Position numbers and translations under genes: made by a program. A stretch of 64,000 nucleotides of DNA from Lactobacillus sp. YT155 (lineage in GTDB: Bacteria > Bacillota > Bacilli > Lactobacillales > Lactobacillaceae): NCBI RefSeq assembly GCF_030504545.1, contig NZ_JAUKWP010000003.1, positions 124,001 to 188,000 of the forward strand, read 5' to 3'. A model generated the notes under the pieces. It was given only the letters and a program-made list of their open reading frames with translations, was not told where the DNA came from and searched no databases. Below are positions 8,966 to 17,672 of this stretch, piece by piece. The stretch's first letter is position 1. Each line of letters opens with the position of its first letter.

Positions 8966-10219
8966 ATGAATTTAAAAAGAATGTATCAAAAAATGGCATA
9001 TAAAAAAGCGTTATTCACTTTATCAATAACGGCTATTTATATTGTGGGAACAACCATTACTCTTCCTGGCGTGAATGTTCAACCATTGCTGGCATTAATG
9101 GCTAAGAATCCCAACGCTTCGTTTGCTTTGCAAATGGCAGGGATGTCAATTGACAGACTGTCACTTTTTTCTATTGGGATTGGTCCTTGGATGTCGGCAT
9201 TGATTCTTTGGCGTGTATTGACAGCAATTAAGCTTCCAAGAATTCAGAATTTGACAATTAAACAAGCTTATCAAGCAAAATTCATTGCTGCCATGATTTT
9301 TGGGGCAATTCAAGGAGCAGGTTTGATATTACAAGCTAATATGAATAATGACTCTAGTCAGCGTTTTTTCTTATTACTGTTGATTTTGGAAGCCGGTGTC
9401 GCATTACTAATCTGGTTAGGAAACATGAATCTTGTTTATGGAGTTGGTGGGTCGACAATTATTGTCATGGCAGCTATGTCACGAGGATTTATTCAAAGAA
9501 TCAAGACAGAAGTGACGTTTTTGAATTTCAAAGATACCAAAACAATTCTAATTGCAGTTGGTGTGATTATTGGAGTGATCATTTTCTCGGTTTTCACTTT
9601 AATCTTTATCAACGGACAACTTAGATTACCAGTCATGAGGGTCTTGTTGGACAACCGATATGAGACGAAGTCATATTTTCCCATTCCTGTTAATCCAGCG
9701 GGGGGAATGGCATTTATGTACGCATTTACAATTATTGCTTTGCCACAATACATAATTAATATTATTCAGGTTTATCATCCCGAGCTGAAGTTCTTGAATA
9801 CAATCGATAAATCTCTATCGCAAGATAATATTGTAGGAGTTTCATTCTTAATTGTTATGGTTATTCTTTTAAGTTTTGCCTTTGCTTACGTCAATGTTGA
9901 TACCGAACAAGCAGCCGAGAATATGAAAAAAAGTGGCGATTATTTTCCTAATGTCTATCCCGGGAAGAATACTGAGAAATACTTGTCTGATAAGTTGTTA
10001 AGATTGGCATTTGTGGGAGCACTTTATAGTGCAGCAGTTATGGGATTACCACTGTTAATAGGAATTGCCTATCAACCGATTCAACAATGGACGTTTATTA
10101 TTACGATGTGGAGCATGTGGCTTATCTTAATTCAACAAGTACTGATTCAATTTTCTTCTCTATATCGACGAGGAATTTATAGTGATTTTGTAAAAATAAA
10201 AGATAAGAGAGGCAGCTAA
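8966..10219 (+). CDS. secY2: Accessory Sec channel SecY2
   Basis: This 417-residue polytopic membrane protein has about ten hydrophobic segments, shorter than housekeeping SecY (about 430-440). The N-terminal region (TLPGVNVQPLLALM) corresponds to the SecY TM1-plug region, and SPW-type residues (IGIGPWMSALILWRVL, near 72-87) match the SecY TM2 motif. It forms the dedicated channel for the glycosylated SRRP, driven by SecA2. Its SD (GAGAG) is modest. Its stop overlaps the asp1 start by one base (TAATG), indicating translational coupling. Confidence 0.93.
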   Translation: MNLKRMYQKMAYKKALFTLSITAIYIVGTTITLPGVNVQPLLALMAKNPNASFALQMAGMSIDRLSLFSIGIGPWMSALILWRVLTAIKLPRIQNLTIKQAYQAKFIAAMIFGAIQGAGLILQANMNNDSSQRFFLLLLILEAGVALLIWLGNMNLVYGVGGSTIIVMAAMSRGFIQRIKTEVTFLNFKDTKTILIAVGVIIGVIIFSVFTLIFINGQLRLPVMRVLLDNRYETKSYFPIPVNPAGGMAFMYAFTIIALPQYIINIIQVYHPELKFLNTIDKSLSQDNIVGVSFLIVMVILLSFAFAYVNVDTEQAAENMKKSGDYFPNVYPGKNTEKYLSDKLLRLAFVGALYSAAVMGLPLLIGIAYQPIQQWTFIITMWSMWLILIQQVLIQFSSLYRRGIYSDFVKIKDKRGS

Positions 10220-11799
10220 TGATTACTTTTATTCCGGCTTGGAATGAGAACAGTATCCAAGAAGTTTCCGCAGATGATTTAATCAGTCAAATAAAAGCTT
10301 TTATGCATAGTGATGACCCTTATCAACTGTTGATAAGTAATTACATGCCGTCCTTGAGATATTTCTTACATCGTTATGAAATTCTTGAGAGCAATTATTG
10401 GAATGCCTTTGACGTCTTACAACAGGCAACTGATTTTGAACAGAAAAGAGTTGAACTAAAGGATGTTTTTCTTGAAGACGATCTTTATTTCATTAGTTCT
10501 CCTTTTGAAATATTGGCTCGACGAAACGGCAAGACAATTACCGAGATTAGAATTGCCGATGCTGGACCAATTTCGAGTGTCACTTATCGAAACGATGAAG
10601 AAGAAATTCAATATGTCGATATTTATGATGATCGAGGGTTTATTTCGTCTCGTGAAATTTACCAAAATGGAACAAAACTTTATACAAGTTACTTTGACGT
10701 GTTTGGAGATTGGGTGATACAAGAACAAGCCGCAGATAACTCAGTTAAGGTTAATCCGATTAACAACAAGTTGTTATCAAAACTAGAATATAACAATATC
10801 AAAGAAATCGAATTTGAATTATTGGATTATAAGTTAAAACAAACTCCGCTAGATAATTCGGTCGTGCTTGCTATGAATGAGTTTAACCTTGAATACTTGA
10901 AGAACTCTGCTTTCAAGTCAAGAATAACTGCATCTTTTTTCAATAATCGGCTAGCTTTTAATAATGAAAATAAAGAAAATCTGAGTGAAGTTTTGCCTCA
11001 AATTAACGCCAGTATTGTTGATTCCGATAAGAACTTTGAACATTTAAGTGAATTAGTTTCTGAATCTAATTCAATCTTCAAAATCAGTCCCTATGATACA
11101 AGGTTTGACTTTGGAATCAGTCAAGAAATGAAGGAAGAGATTATTTTTCTTGATACGAGAAACCTCAATTCAACCGATACTTATGACGTAATTAATGAGA
11201 TTTTGCAATACATCTTCAAGAGTATGAAAAAAACGGGTGATGAAAAAGAAGACCGCCAGATTAATTTAACTATTCGTGGAAATCAAGAAGATGAACAAGA
11301 ATTAAAAACCATGGTGGACAAGATTGTTAATAAAATTGCTCCTAATATGTTGGAATTACTAAATTTAATAAATGAAGCTGAAAAGAGTGAGAATCCTGTT
11401 GATAAGAGATTTGCACTCAAAAAAGATCCAAGAGTAATTCTTTTTACTGAAGTAATGAATGGTATCACTTTCGAAACCATTGATACTGATCACGAATTAA
11501 TGAAAAGTTTGAATAAAGCACGAATTATTGTTGATTTGGCAGAGACACCGGATTTATTTACGCAGATTGCAGCGATTAGTACGGGAATTCCTCAAATTAA
11601 TCGAGTAGAGACCGAATATGTTGAACTGAATAAAAATGGTGTTGTGATTTCAGACATTTCCGATTTAAAAAAAGAATTAAGGCACTACTTAGACCAATTG
11701 AAGTATTGGCAAGAAGCACGGGCTTATTCAGCACAGAAAATATTGAAGTATTCAGGTGAAGCGTTAAAGAATTATTTGTTGGAAATAACAGGAGAATAA
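10219..11799 (+). CDS. asp1: Accessory Sec protein Asp1
   Basis: This 526-residue cytoplasmic protein starts FIPAWNENSIQ, resembling the start of Asp1 in other SRRP loci. Known Asp1 has a GT-B-like fold without catalytic activity and forms a complex with Asp2 and Asp3 that is needed for export. The sequence here has no membrane segment and no recognisable glycosyltransferase catalytic motif. Coupling to secY2 by a one-base overlap and the following asp2 and asp3 make the assignment firm even though sequence conservation in the family is low. Confidence 0.88.
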   Translation: MITFIPAWNENSIQEVSADDLISQIKAFMHSDDPYQLLISNYMPSLRYFLHRYEILESNYWNAFDVLQQATDFEQKRVELKDVFLEDDLYFISSPFEILARRNGKTITEIRIADAGPISSVTYRNDEEEIQYVDIYDDRGFISSREIYQNGTKLYTSYFDVFGDWVIQEQAADNSVKVNPINNKLLSKLEYNNIKEIEFELLDYKLKQTPLDNSVVLAMNEFNLEYLKNSAFKSRITASFFNNRLAFNNENKENLSEVLPQINASIVDSDKNFEHLSELVSESNSIFKISPYDTRFDFGISQEMKEEIIFLDTRNLNSTDTYDVINEILQYIFKSMKKTGDEKEDRQINLTIRGNQEDEQELKTMVDKIVNKIAPNMLELLNLINEAEKSENPVDKRFALKKDPRVILFTEVMNGITFETIDTDHELMKSLNKARIIVDLAETPDLFTQIAAISTGIPQINRVETEYVELNKNGVVISDISDLKKELRHYLDQLKYWQEARAYSAQKILKYSGEALKNYLLEITGE

Positions 11800-11803
11800 G
11801 GTC

Positions 11804-13345
11804 ATGGCAACGGACACAAAGATAAACGTTTTGCAGATAGGTCAACAAGACTGGCAACCTGAGATTAGTAACTTGGATAGTTTTGCGAGTCTCAAGTGGC
11901 AATTCTTAGATTTGAATAAATTTACCGATTCAGAGATTAAGCTAATTAAGAAGCAACCAGCTAATGTCACTATTTTTTCTGATGAAATTCCAGATGATTT
12001 GTTCAGAAGACTTGAGCCAGCAATCGATGCTTATTCATTAGTTATTGATAAGCAGCAGGTTGAAAAAATTGACCAAAAAGTTCTAGATTTGAAGTTGCCG
12101 CAAATTTGGAATTTGGATGATAAAACATGGGTTATCGAAACAATTGCCAGAGATTTCTTCACCGGACAATTCGGTGCCTATCTGGGTAGCTATAACATTA
12201 ATGTTAGTTCAGAGTTTACTGGAACTGTCAAACAAGATGGTGAAGCTTTTCTTGAACTAGTTGGTGATTTTTCTCAATTCGAAGATAAACCAGTGATTAA
12301 TTGGGAATATAATGTTTCGCTGGATGTGAAGAACTTGAGTCTAGTTCTACAATATGAACACGATGAAGGAATTGAGATTTCTATGATTCTTGAGAAATAC
12401 TATTCCGGAAGTAATGTCATTTCTGAAACTTTGAGTTTTTCTGAAGATGAAATTAATAAAGGAATTACTGTTGACGGCAAAGATAATGAGTCATACATTT
12501 CGGTTTCACTCGTAGTAAAAGGCCAAGGAGTTCTAAAACTTGGTCCACTACATTATCGAATGAATCGCCATGGCTATGGCGAATTTCTGTTAGGTGGCAA
12601 AAAGGTAGTAGATCCCAAAAATAAAGATGAGTTGTTTTATTTATATAATCCCGGCAATTTAAAGCCACCGTTAACCGTTTATTTTTCTGGTTTTAAAGGA
12701 GCTGAGGGCTTCGAGGGTTATTTCATGATGAAAGGATTAGGCACACCATTTCTGTTGATTGCCGATCAAAGAATGCAAGGTGGTTCCTTCTATCTGGGAA
12801 GTGAATCCCTAGAGCAACAAATTACTCAGGCAATTCAAGATACTTTGGATCAACTTGGTTTCACCAATGAACAGTTAATTTTGTCTGGATTATCAATGGG
12901 TACCTTTGGTGCAATGTATTATGCAATTAATCTTCAACCAAAATATGTTGTGATTGGGAAGCCTCTAGCTAGTATCGGTAATATCGTTAAAACTCAAAGA
13001 ATTGAGCGACCAATAATGGATTTTGTTTCCGTGCTTGATATGCAGAATTTGTTAGAGGGAGATTTGTCGGAAGCTAGTAGTAATCGATTAAACGAACGTT
13101 TTTGGCAACCATTCAAGGAAGCTGATTTTTCAAATACCGAATTCGATATTGCTTACATGAAAAATGATGATTATGACGGGACAGCCTATCATGACTTACT
13201 TGAAGTACTATCGAAGTCAAATAGTAATGTCATCAGTAAAGGTATCTTGGGACGCCATAATGATAATTCCGAGGCAATCGTTGATTGGTTCTATTCTCAA
13301 TACAAGCGGATTTTACGAAAAGACTATGGAAGAAGGGTGAACTAG
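11804..13345 (+). CDS. asp2: Accessory Sec protein Asp2, SRRP O-acetyltransferase
   Basis: This 513-residue protein has an N-terminal part of unknown fold and a C-terminal alpha/beta hydrolase domain. The nucleophile motif GLSMG has Ser at residue 364; a His in GRHND is residue 485, a spacing very close to the Ser-His spacing known for the catalytic triad of streptococcal Asp2, which acetylates GlcNAc on the adhesin. The active site therefore looks intact. Asp2 is also needed structurally for export in a complex with Asp1 and Asp3. The start is 4 bp after asp1 with GGAGAATAAGG as SD. Confidence 0.92.
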   Translation: MATDTKINVLQIGQQDWQPEISNLDSFASLKWQFLDLNKFTDSEIKLIKKQPANVTIFSDEIPDDLFRRLEPAIDAYSLVIDKQQVEKIDQKVLDLKLPQIWNLDDKTWVIETIARDFFTGQFGAYLGSYNINVSSEFTGTVKQDGEAFLELVGDFSQFEDKPVINWEYNVSLDVKNLSLVLQYEHDEGIEISMILEKYYSGSNVISETLSFSEDEINKGITVDGKDNESYISVSLVVKGQGVLKLGPLHYRMNRHGYGEFLLGGKKVVDPKNKDELFYLYNPGNLKPPLTVYFSGFKGAEGFEGYFMMKGLGTPFLLIADQRMQGGSFYLGSESLEQQITQAIQDTLDQLGFTNEQLILSGLSMGTFGAMYYAINLQPKYVVIGKPLASIGNIVKTQRIERPIMDFVSVLDMQNLLEGDLSEASSNRLNERFWQPFKEADFSNTEFDIAYMKNDDYDGTAYHDLLEVLSKSNSNVISKGILGRHNDNSEAIVDWFYSQYKRILRKDYGRRVN

Positions 13346-13346
13346 A

Positions 13347-13775
13347 ATGAATTTCAAACTTAAGTGGGAACAAACTTCTGGTTTTTTCTTCTATTATGGA
13401 TCGAAGATCAAATACAATCACGATGAAACAGTTAGCTTCGAAAATGACCTCATGTCTCCGGGATCAGTTATTGTTGGTTGGGATTCAAGTCTACCGTTTC
13501 AAACAACACGAACGACATTAGTCTTACCACTATTGAAGAGAAATTCGGAATATAGTATTCAAATAAATGCTACCAGTATTCCAGAAAATAACTTTTTTGT
13601 GATGGTAACATTTTTAGATCGATTCGATAAGCGGGTGGGAATGAAAGCAATCAAACACAGTAATGATAAGTTTGTTTATCCTGACGATGCTTATAACTAC
13701 CGAGTGGAGTTAATTAATAAAGGTGCAAAAATAATTGAATTCGATAGTTTGATTATTTCTGATTCTAAAAATTGA
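13347..13775 (+). CDS. asp3: Accessory Sec protein Asp3
   Basis: This 142-residue soluble protein is expected to have a beta-sandwich, carbohydrate-binding-module-like fold; family members form the Asp1-Asp2-Asp3 complex and bind sugars on the substrate. Evidence is the position immediately after asp2, the usual length (about 140-150 residues) and the alternating hydrophobic beta-strand pattern in the C-terminal half. It has an AGGGTGA SD inside the end of asp2. Confidence 0.87.
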   Translation: MNFKLKWEQTSGFFFYYGSKIKYNHDETVSFENDLMSPGSVIVGWDSSLPFQTTRTTLVLPLLKRNSEYSIQINATSIPENNFFVMVTFLDRFDKRVGMKAIKHSNDKFVYPDDAYNYRVELINKGAKIIEFDSLIISDSKN

Positions 13776-13795
13776 TTAGATAAGAGGGATTGAAA

Positions 13796-15115
13796 ATGAA
13801 TATTTGGTATGGAGAAGTAGTCAGCGCAGATCGAAATGTGCCATTTAGAAACTATGGTGCGGCTGGTAAAGCACGACAAGATGCCCACAAATTTCTTAAG
13901 CAAATAGGTGCCAGACCAATTCCTATGTATGCTTATGATTGGGATGATGAGCCAGATGAATCAATCAGTGCCAGAATGGATGGAATTCTAGCTGGTGTTA
14001 AGAAGGGTGACGTCATTATTCAGACATATCCTAATGGGACGAATTCACCAAAGTATCTAGATTATTTCTTCAACAGGGCACATACATTTGGTGCAACAGT
14101 TGTTGGATATATTCATGATATAAATTTATATCGTGGTGATTTTTATGATTGGAAGAATGAAGAAGTAAATCCAGCATATAGCTATTATTTAGCGTATATT
14201 ACGTTAAGAGAATTCGATGCTTTGATTTGTCCAACAGAGAATATGGCTGTTCAATTACGCCACGATATTGGATATGCTGGTCCAATTGCTATCTCAGGTC
14301 CGCATGGATTCGATACACCAATGATTCCTGATCGTTGTCAGAAATCCAATACTGTGGTTTTTGCGGGAAGTTTTGAAAAAAACCGAAGCCTTAATTCACT
14401 AATGGATAATTCACCTGAAATTAATTTCAATATTTACGGTGGTTCTGTGGGAGAAAATGAAGGCGAAAATGGAGTCAGAGTCTATCTTGATGAACATCCT
14501 AATGCTGATATCAAAGGAAAATATGACCCTGATGCATTAATAATGGCTCTTGAAGGCTCGTATGGATTGGTGTGGGATTCATTGGATTATCCTGACGTTA
14601 TTGGCGGTAAGGGATTATATGAAATCTTAAATACACCTCACAAGTTCTCGATGTATATTGCTGCCGAGATTCCACTAATTGTCTGGTCAAAAATCGGATT
14701 GGCTGATTATGTTGTTGAAAATAATATCGGTTGGATTATAGATGACTTAACTCAATTACAGGATTTGGTTTTAAGTATTACTGAAGAAGATTATGAAGAG
14801 AAGCTCAACAGTCTTGAAGTAATTGGGGCAATGATTCGTTCAGGAATGCAGCTCAAAAAGTCAATTTTTGAGGTGGTTTCAATGCTTAATGAAAAAGCTT
14901 TGTATGAAGTGGCAACAGATGATAAGAATCCTGCACCTGATTTGGGAATAGATAAATGGATTATTGATATGTACGAAAAAGAACTTGAGGGCTTGAAGGA
15001 TGTCTATCTTTCGGATGAATTCTTAAACTATTTCCGTCAGAATCTATATCTTGATGAACCAAATTATGTCCGAGCAAAAGAAATCTTGATAGAAATGGGA
15101 AAACTTGAAGCATAA
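13796..15115 (+). CDS. Gtf3/Nss-type glycosyltransferase (long type, copy 1)
   Basis: This 439-residue enzyme has a core related to the two short transferases before gtfA: an N-terminal YGAAGKARQDA motif, IHDINLYRG in the middle, and GLVWDS followed by KFSMYIAAEIPLIVW near residue 285. It adds a C-terminal extension of about 70 residues with LGIDKWIIDMYEKEL and LYLDEP that the short enzymes lack. I start at ATG 13796 because AAGAGGGA lies just upstream; a TTG six bases earlier is in frame but sits against the SD. It probably extends the SRRP glycan with a further sugar of unknown identity. Confidence 0.8.
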   Translation: MNIWYGEVVSADRNVPFRNYGAAGKARQDAHKFLKQIGARPIPMYAYDWDDEPDESISARMDGILAGVKKGDVIIQTYPNGTNSPKYLDYFFNRAHTFGATVVGYIHDINLYRGDFYDWKNEEVNPAYSYYLAYITLREFDALICPTENMAVQLRHDIGYAGPIAISGPHGFDTPMIPDRCQKSNTVVFAGSFEKNRSLNSLMDNSPEINFNIYGGSVGENEGENGVRVYLDEHPNADIKGKYDPDALIMALEGSYGLVWDSLDYPDVIGGKGLYEILNTPHKFSMYIAAEIPLIVWSKIGLADYVVENNIGWIIDDLTQLQDLVLSITEEDYEEKLNSLEVIGAMIRSGMQLKKSIFEVVSMLNEKALYEVATDDKNPAPDLGIDKWIIDMYEKELEGLKDVYLSDEFLNYFRQNLYLDEPNYVRAKEILIEMGKLEA

Positions 15116-15135
15116 ATTTTTAGGAGAAAATTCAA

Positions 15136-16440
15136 ATGACTATTTGGTATACGAAGATTGTCAGTTCACAACGCAATACACCGTATCGAAAATATGGAGC
15201 AATCGGAAAATCAAGGCAAGATGCTTATCAATATTTTGATGAAATAAATGCTCGAGCAATGCCTTTATTTGAGTATGATTGGGATGATGAACCTACTGAT
15301 TCTTTAAATGCTCGTTTTGATGGGATTATGAGTGCAGTTAAAAAAGGAGATACAATAGTTCAGTTGTATCCTCACTTACATAATTCACCTGTTTATAATG
15401 AAAAATTTTTCAATAAGGCAAATTTCTTTGGGGCAAAAGTAGTTGGATACGTTCATGATATTGAATTTTTCAGACATAATATTGATAATTTTGGTGAAGA
15501 TAGTGGCAATGATTCAATGTGGAGAATGCCTCATGAATATGATTTAGCCAAGAACTATATTAATAAGTATGATGGCTTGATTGTACCTACTGCCAATATT
15601 AAAGAACTTATTCAACATGACCTTGAATTTAACGGTCCAATTGCTGTGGCAGGACCTTATGGATATGTCACGCCGATGATTCCTGATAGAAGAGAATTGA
15701 CCAACGAAATTGTTTTTGCAGGGAGTTTTGATAAGAATCCATCACTCAATGAAATAGTCAAGAAGACAACTAGCTTGCAATTTAATGTGTATGGAAAAGC
15801 AGACTACGAAAATAACCAAGTTCAAAATCGCGAGAATGTTAAGTTAATGGGGAGTTTCGATCCTGATGCGTTATTGATGAGCTTGAAAGGCTCATTTGGG
15901 CTGGTTTGGGATTCAATTGAGTATCCAATTGTCAAAGGTGGTGTAGGAACCTACCAACGTGTTAACGGACCGTTCAAGTTTTCTATGTATGTTGCTGCGG
16001 AGTTACCACCAATTGTCTGGTCAAAAATGGGCTTTGCTGATTACGTTGTTAAAAATGATATTGGTTGGGTGCTTGACGATCTAACACAGTTGGAAGAATT
16101 GGTTAATAATATTAGTGAAGAAGAATATGCACAGAAGTTAGATAATCTTCAACAAGTAGGTAATATTATCCGTTCTGGTGAAGGTTTGAAACGGGCTACT
16201 TTTGAAGTTATTACACAGCTTCATGAAAATCCAACTTTCCAAGAAACAAGCATGAGTCTTGAAGAAATCAACTTAGGACTTGATCGCTGGATTATTGAGT
16301 TAGATAAGCAACATTCAAGTGATATTGCCAATTATGATTTTCCTGAATTGATTACTAGTTATTATGAACGGAATCTTTATGATAATTCTAATTATCAACA
16401 AGCACGAGAAATTCTTATTAAATATAACAAGTTATCTTAA
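15136..16440 (+). CDS. Gtf3/Nss-type glycosyltransferase (long type, copy 2)
   Basis: This 434-residue paralogue of the preceding gene shares YGAIGKSRQDA, VHDIEFFR, GLVWDSIEYP and the KFSMYVAAELPPIVWSK donor-site stretch, plus the same C-terminal extension (LGLDRWIIELDKQ, then a helical tail with RNLYDNSNYQQAREIL). TAGGAGAAAA precedes the ATG. It is thus the fourth Gtf3-type transferase in the island. Together they imply a glycan of several sugars, or alternative acceptor use. No donor-specific residue can be assigned from sequence alone. Confidence 0.8.
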   Translation: MTIWYTKIVSSQRNTPYRKYGAIGKSRQDAYQYFDEINARAMPLFEYDWDDEPTDSLNARFDGIMSAVKKGDTIVQLYPHLHNSPVYNEKFFNKANFFGAKVVGYVHDIEFFRHNIDNFGEDSGNDSMWRMPHEYDLAKNYINKYDGLIVPTANIKELIQHDLEFNGPIAVAGPYGYVTPMIPDRRELTNEIVFAGSFDKNPSLNEIVKKTTSLQFNVYGKADYENNQVQNRENVKLMGSFDPDALLMSLKGSFGLVWDSIEYPIVKGGVGTYQRVNGPFKFSMYVAAELPPIVWSKMGFADYVVKNDIGWVLDDLTQLEELVNNISEEEYAQKLDNLQQVGNIIRSGEGLKRATFEVITQLHENPTFQETSMSLEEINLGLDRWIIELDKQHSSDIANYDFPELITSYYERNLYDNSNYQQAREILIKYNKLS

Positions 16441-16452
16441 CTGAGGCCAAAT

Positions 16453-17325
16453 ATGAATGAAAAATTATATCAAGAAATAATCCATAGTTTATACCGTTTT
16501 GGACAGATTAATGGTAATGAATACAGTCAAGAAATGAGATTTTGGGAAGATGGTCGAATCAGTGGCTATCATAATAACAATGAAGTTTTTTGGGAATTAA
16601 ATGATAATGATGAATTATTAATATTCAATATCGATCAGAAACTTACTCATGTATTCACTCTGACTCAAACTGATCCCCAAGAGTGGAAGGGTTTATTTAA
16701 GTTGTACTCGTCTGAGGTTAAACATTATTTAGTCCAACAACCAGTGGATTTTGTTTCAACGAATTCTCGTTCAGTGACAGACATGCCTTTTCAAAAAGTT
16801 GGCAAGCACACTTACGGTAATATCAGATTTTTAATGACTGCTTACGATGAAGTGCCTGATACAATTGAGATTGGAAATTTTGTCTCAATTGGACCGAATG
16901 TTTCAATGGTTGCAAGAAATCATGATATGACTCAGATATCCATTTATAATTTCATGTCGACTACTTGGGATGATACTTGGAAAAATTATGGTGGTGATCC
17001 TCATCTCGATCATGTCTATTTGCCAAAAACGACTATCGGTTCAGATGTTTGGATTGGTGAAAATGTGACCATTATTGGTGGTGTAACAATTGGTGATGGG
17101 GCAGTTATTGGAACAGGAAGTATTGTGACTAAAGATGTCCCACCTTATGCGATTGCAGCTGGTAATCCGGCACGAATAGTTAAATACCGTTTTTCAGAAT
17201 CTCAAATAAAAGAATTGTTGAAGATTAAATGGTGGAATTTTGATGATGAAAGAATTAATCAGAATCTCATGGATTTCAATGGTGGAATCTCAATTGATGA
17301 ATTTATTGAAAAATATAAAGAGTAA
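16453..17325 (+). CDS. Hexapeptide (left-handed beta-helix) acetyltransferase with N-terminal extension
   Basis: Residues from about 120 to 250 carry repeated hexapeptide motifs ([41 protein letters not shown]) and end in [13 protein letters not shown], the pattern of CatB/Vat-type acetyl-CoA transferases; RNHDM supplies the likely catalytic His. The first 110 or so residues are an unrecognised domain rich in aromatic and acidic residues. At 290 residues it is longer than the roughly 210 usual for Vat enzymes. It ends the SRRP operon, so modification of the adhesin glycan is more likely than antibiotic inactivation, but this is inferred from context. Confidence 0.8.
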   Translation: MNEKLYQEIIHSLYRFGQINGNEYSQEMRFWEDGRISGYHNNNEVFWELNDNDELLIFNIDQKLTHVFTLTQTDPQEWKGLFKLYSSEVKHYLVQQPVDFVSTNSRSVTDMPFQKVGKHTYGNIRFLMTAYDEVPDTIEIGNFVSIGPNVSMVARNHDMTQISIYNFMSTTWDDTWKNYGGDPHLDHVYLPKTTIGSDVWIGENVTIIGGVTIGDGAVIGTGSIVTKDVPPYAIAAGNPARIVKYRFSESQIKELLKIKWWNFDDERINQNLMDFNGGISIDEFIEKYKE

Positions 17326-17330
17326 ATAAA

Positions 17331-17359
17331 AAAACCTAATTCGTTTGAATTAGGTTTTT
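17331..17359 (+). terminator. Terminator closing the accessory Sec operon
   Basis: AACCTAATTC pairs with GAATTAGGTT around a GTTT loop, flanked by A-rich and T-rich runs, so it can act on both strands. It separates the glycosylation island from the convergent small gene on the minus strand. Confidence 0.88.
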
Positions 17360-17361
17360 GT

Positions 17362-17559
17362 TTATTTATTTTCATGTTTTGGTGAAGAATTAGCGAGAAT
17401 AGCGGGCACGAGACTAATAATCACTCCAAAAATAACACTCACGATTAAAGTTACAATAGGATCGTATTGTGCATGTGTAAGTGCTGAACCAATAAATCCA
17501 GCAACTTGACCAAGAACTACTGCCCAAAATAATACTGCTAAATATTTCATTTTCTTCAT
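17362..17559 (-). CDS. Small two-helix membrane protein, DUF2929-like
   Basis: This 65-residue protein has two hydrophobic segments (about residues 5-25 and 34-55) and a charged C-terminus (SPKHENK). Length, a Trp in the first helix and a Gly-rich helix end resemble the DUF2929 (YjzD-like) family of Firmicutes; I am not certain of this. The AAAGG on the minus strand lies only about 3 nt before the ATG at 17559, so the ATG at 17550 (residue 4) may be the true start. The function is unknown. Confidence 0.65.
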   Translation of the reverse strand: MKKMKYLAVLFWAVVLGQVAGFIGSALTHAQYDPIVTLIVSVIFGVIISLVPAILANSSPKHENK

Positions 17560-17615
17560 CTGCCTTTCGATTTCTACAGTAGTTTATCACAGTTTAAAAA
17601 ATTAAATCAAGAATC

Positions 17616-17644
17616 CTGTTAGTTTTTTTCAACTTTGATATAAT
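17616..17644 (+). promoter_or_regulatory. Candidate dnaE promoter
   Basis: A perfect -10 TATAAT (17639-17644) lies 17 bp after a weak -35, CTGTTA (17616-17621). It is 28 bases before the dnaE ATG and an AGGAGG SD. Confidence 0.6.
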
Positions 17645-17672
17645 TTACTTATGAGAAAAAGGAGGTCTCTTT

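Noticed and set aside
16453-17325. Antibiotic (streptogramin/chloramphenicol) acetyltransferase
   Set aside because: The beta-helix fits, but it ends the SRRP glycosylation operon and has an additional N-terminal domain; a glycan role is more likely.
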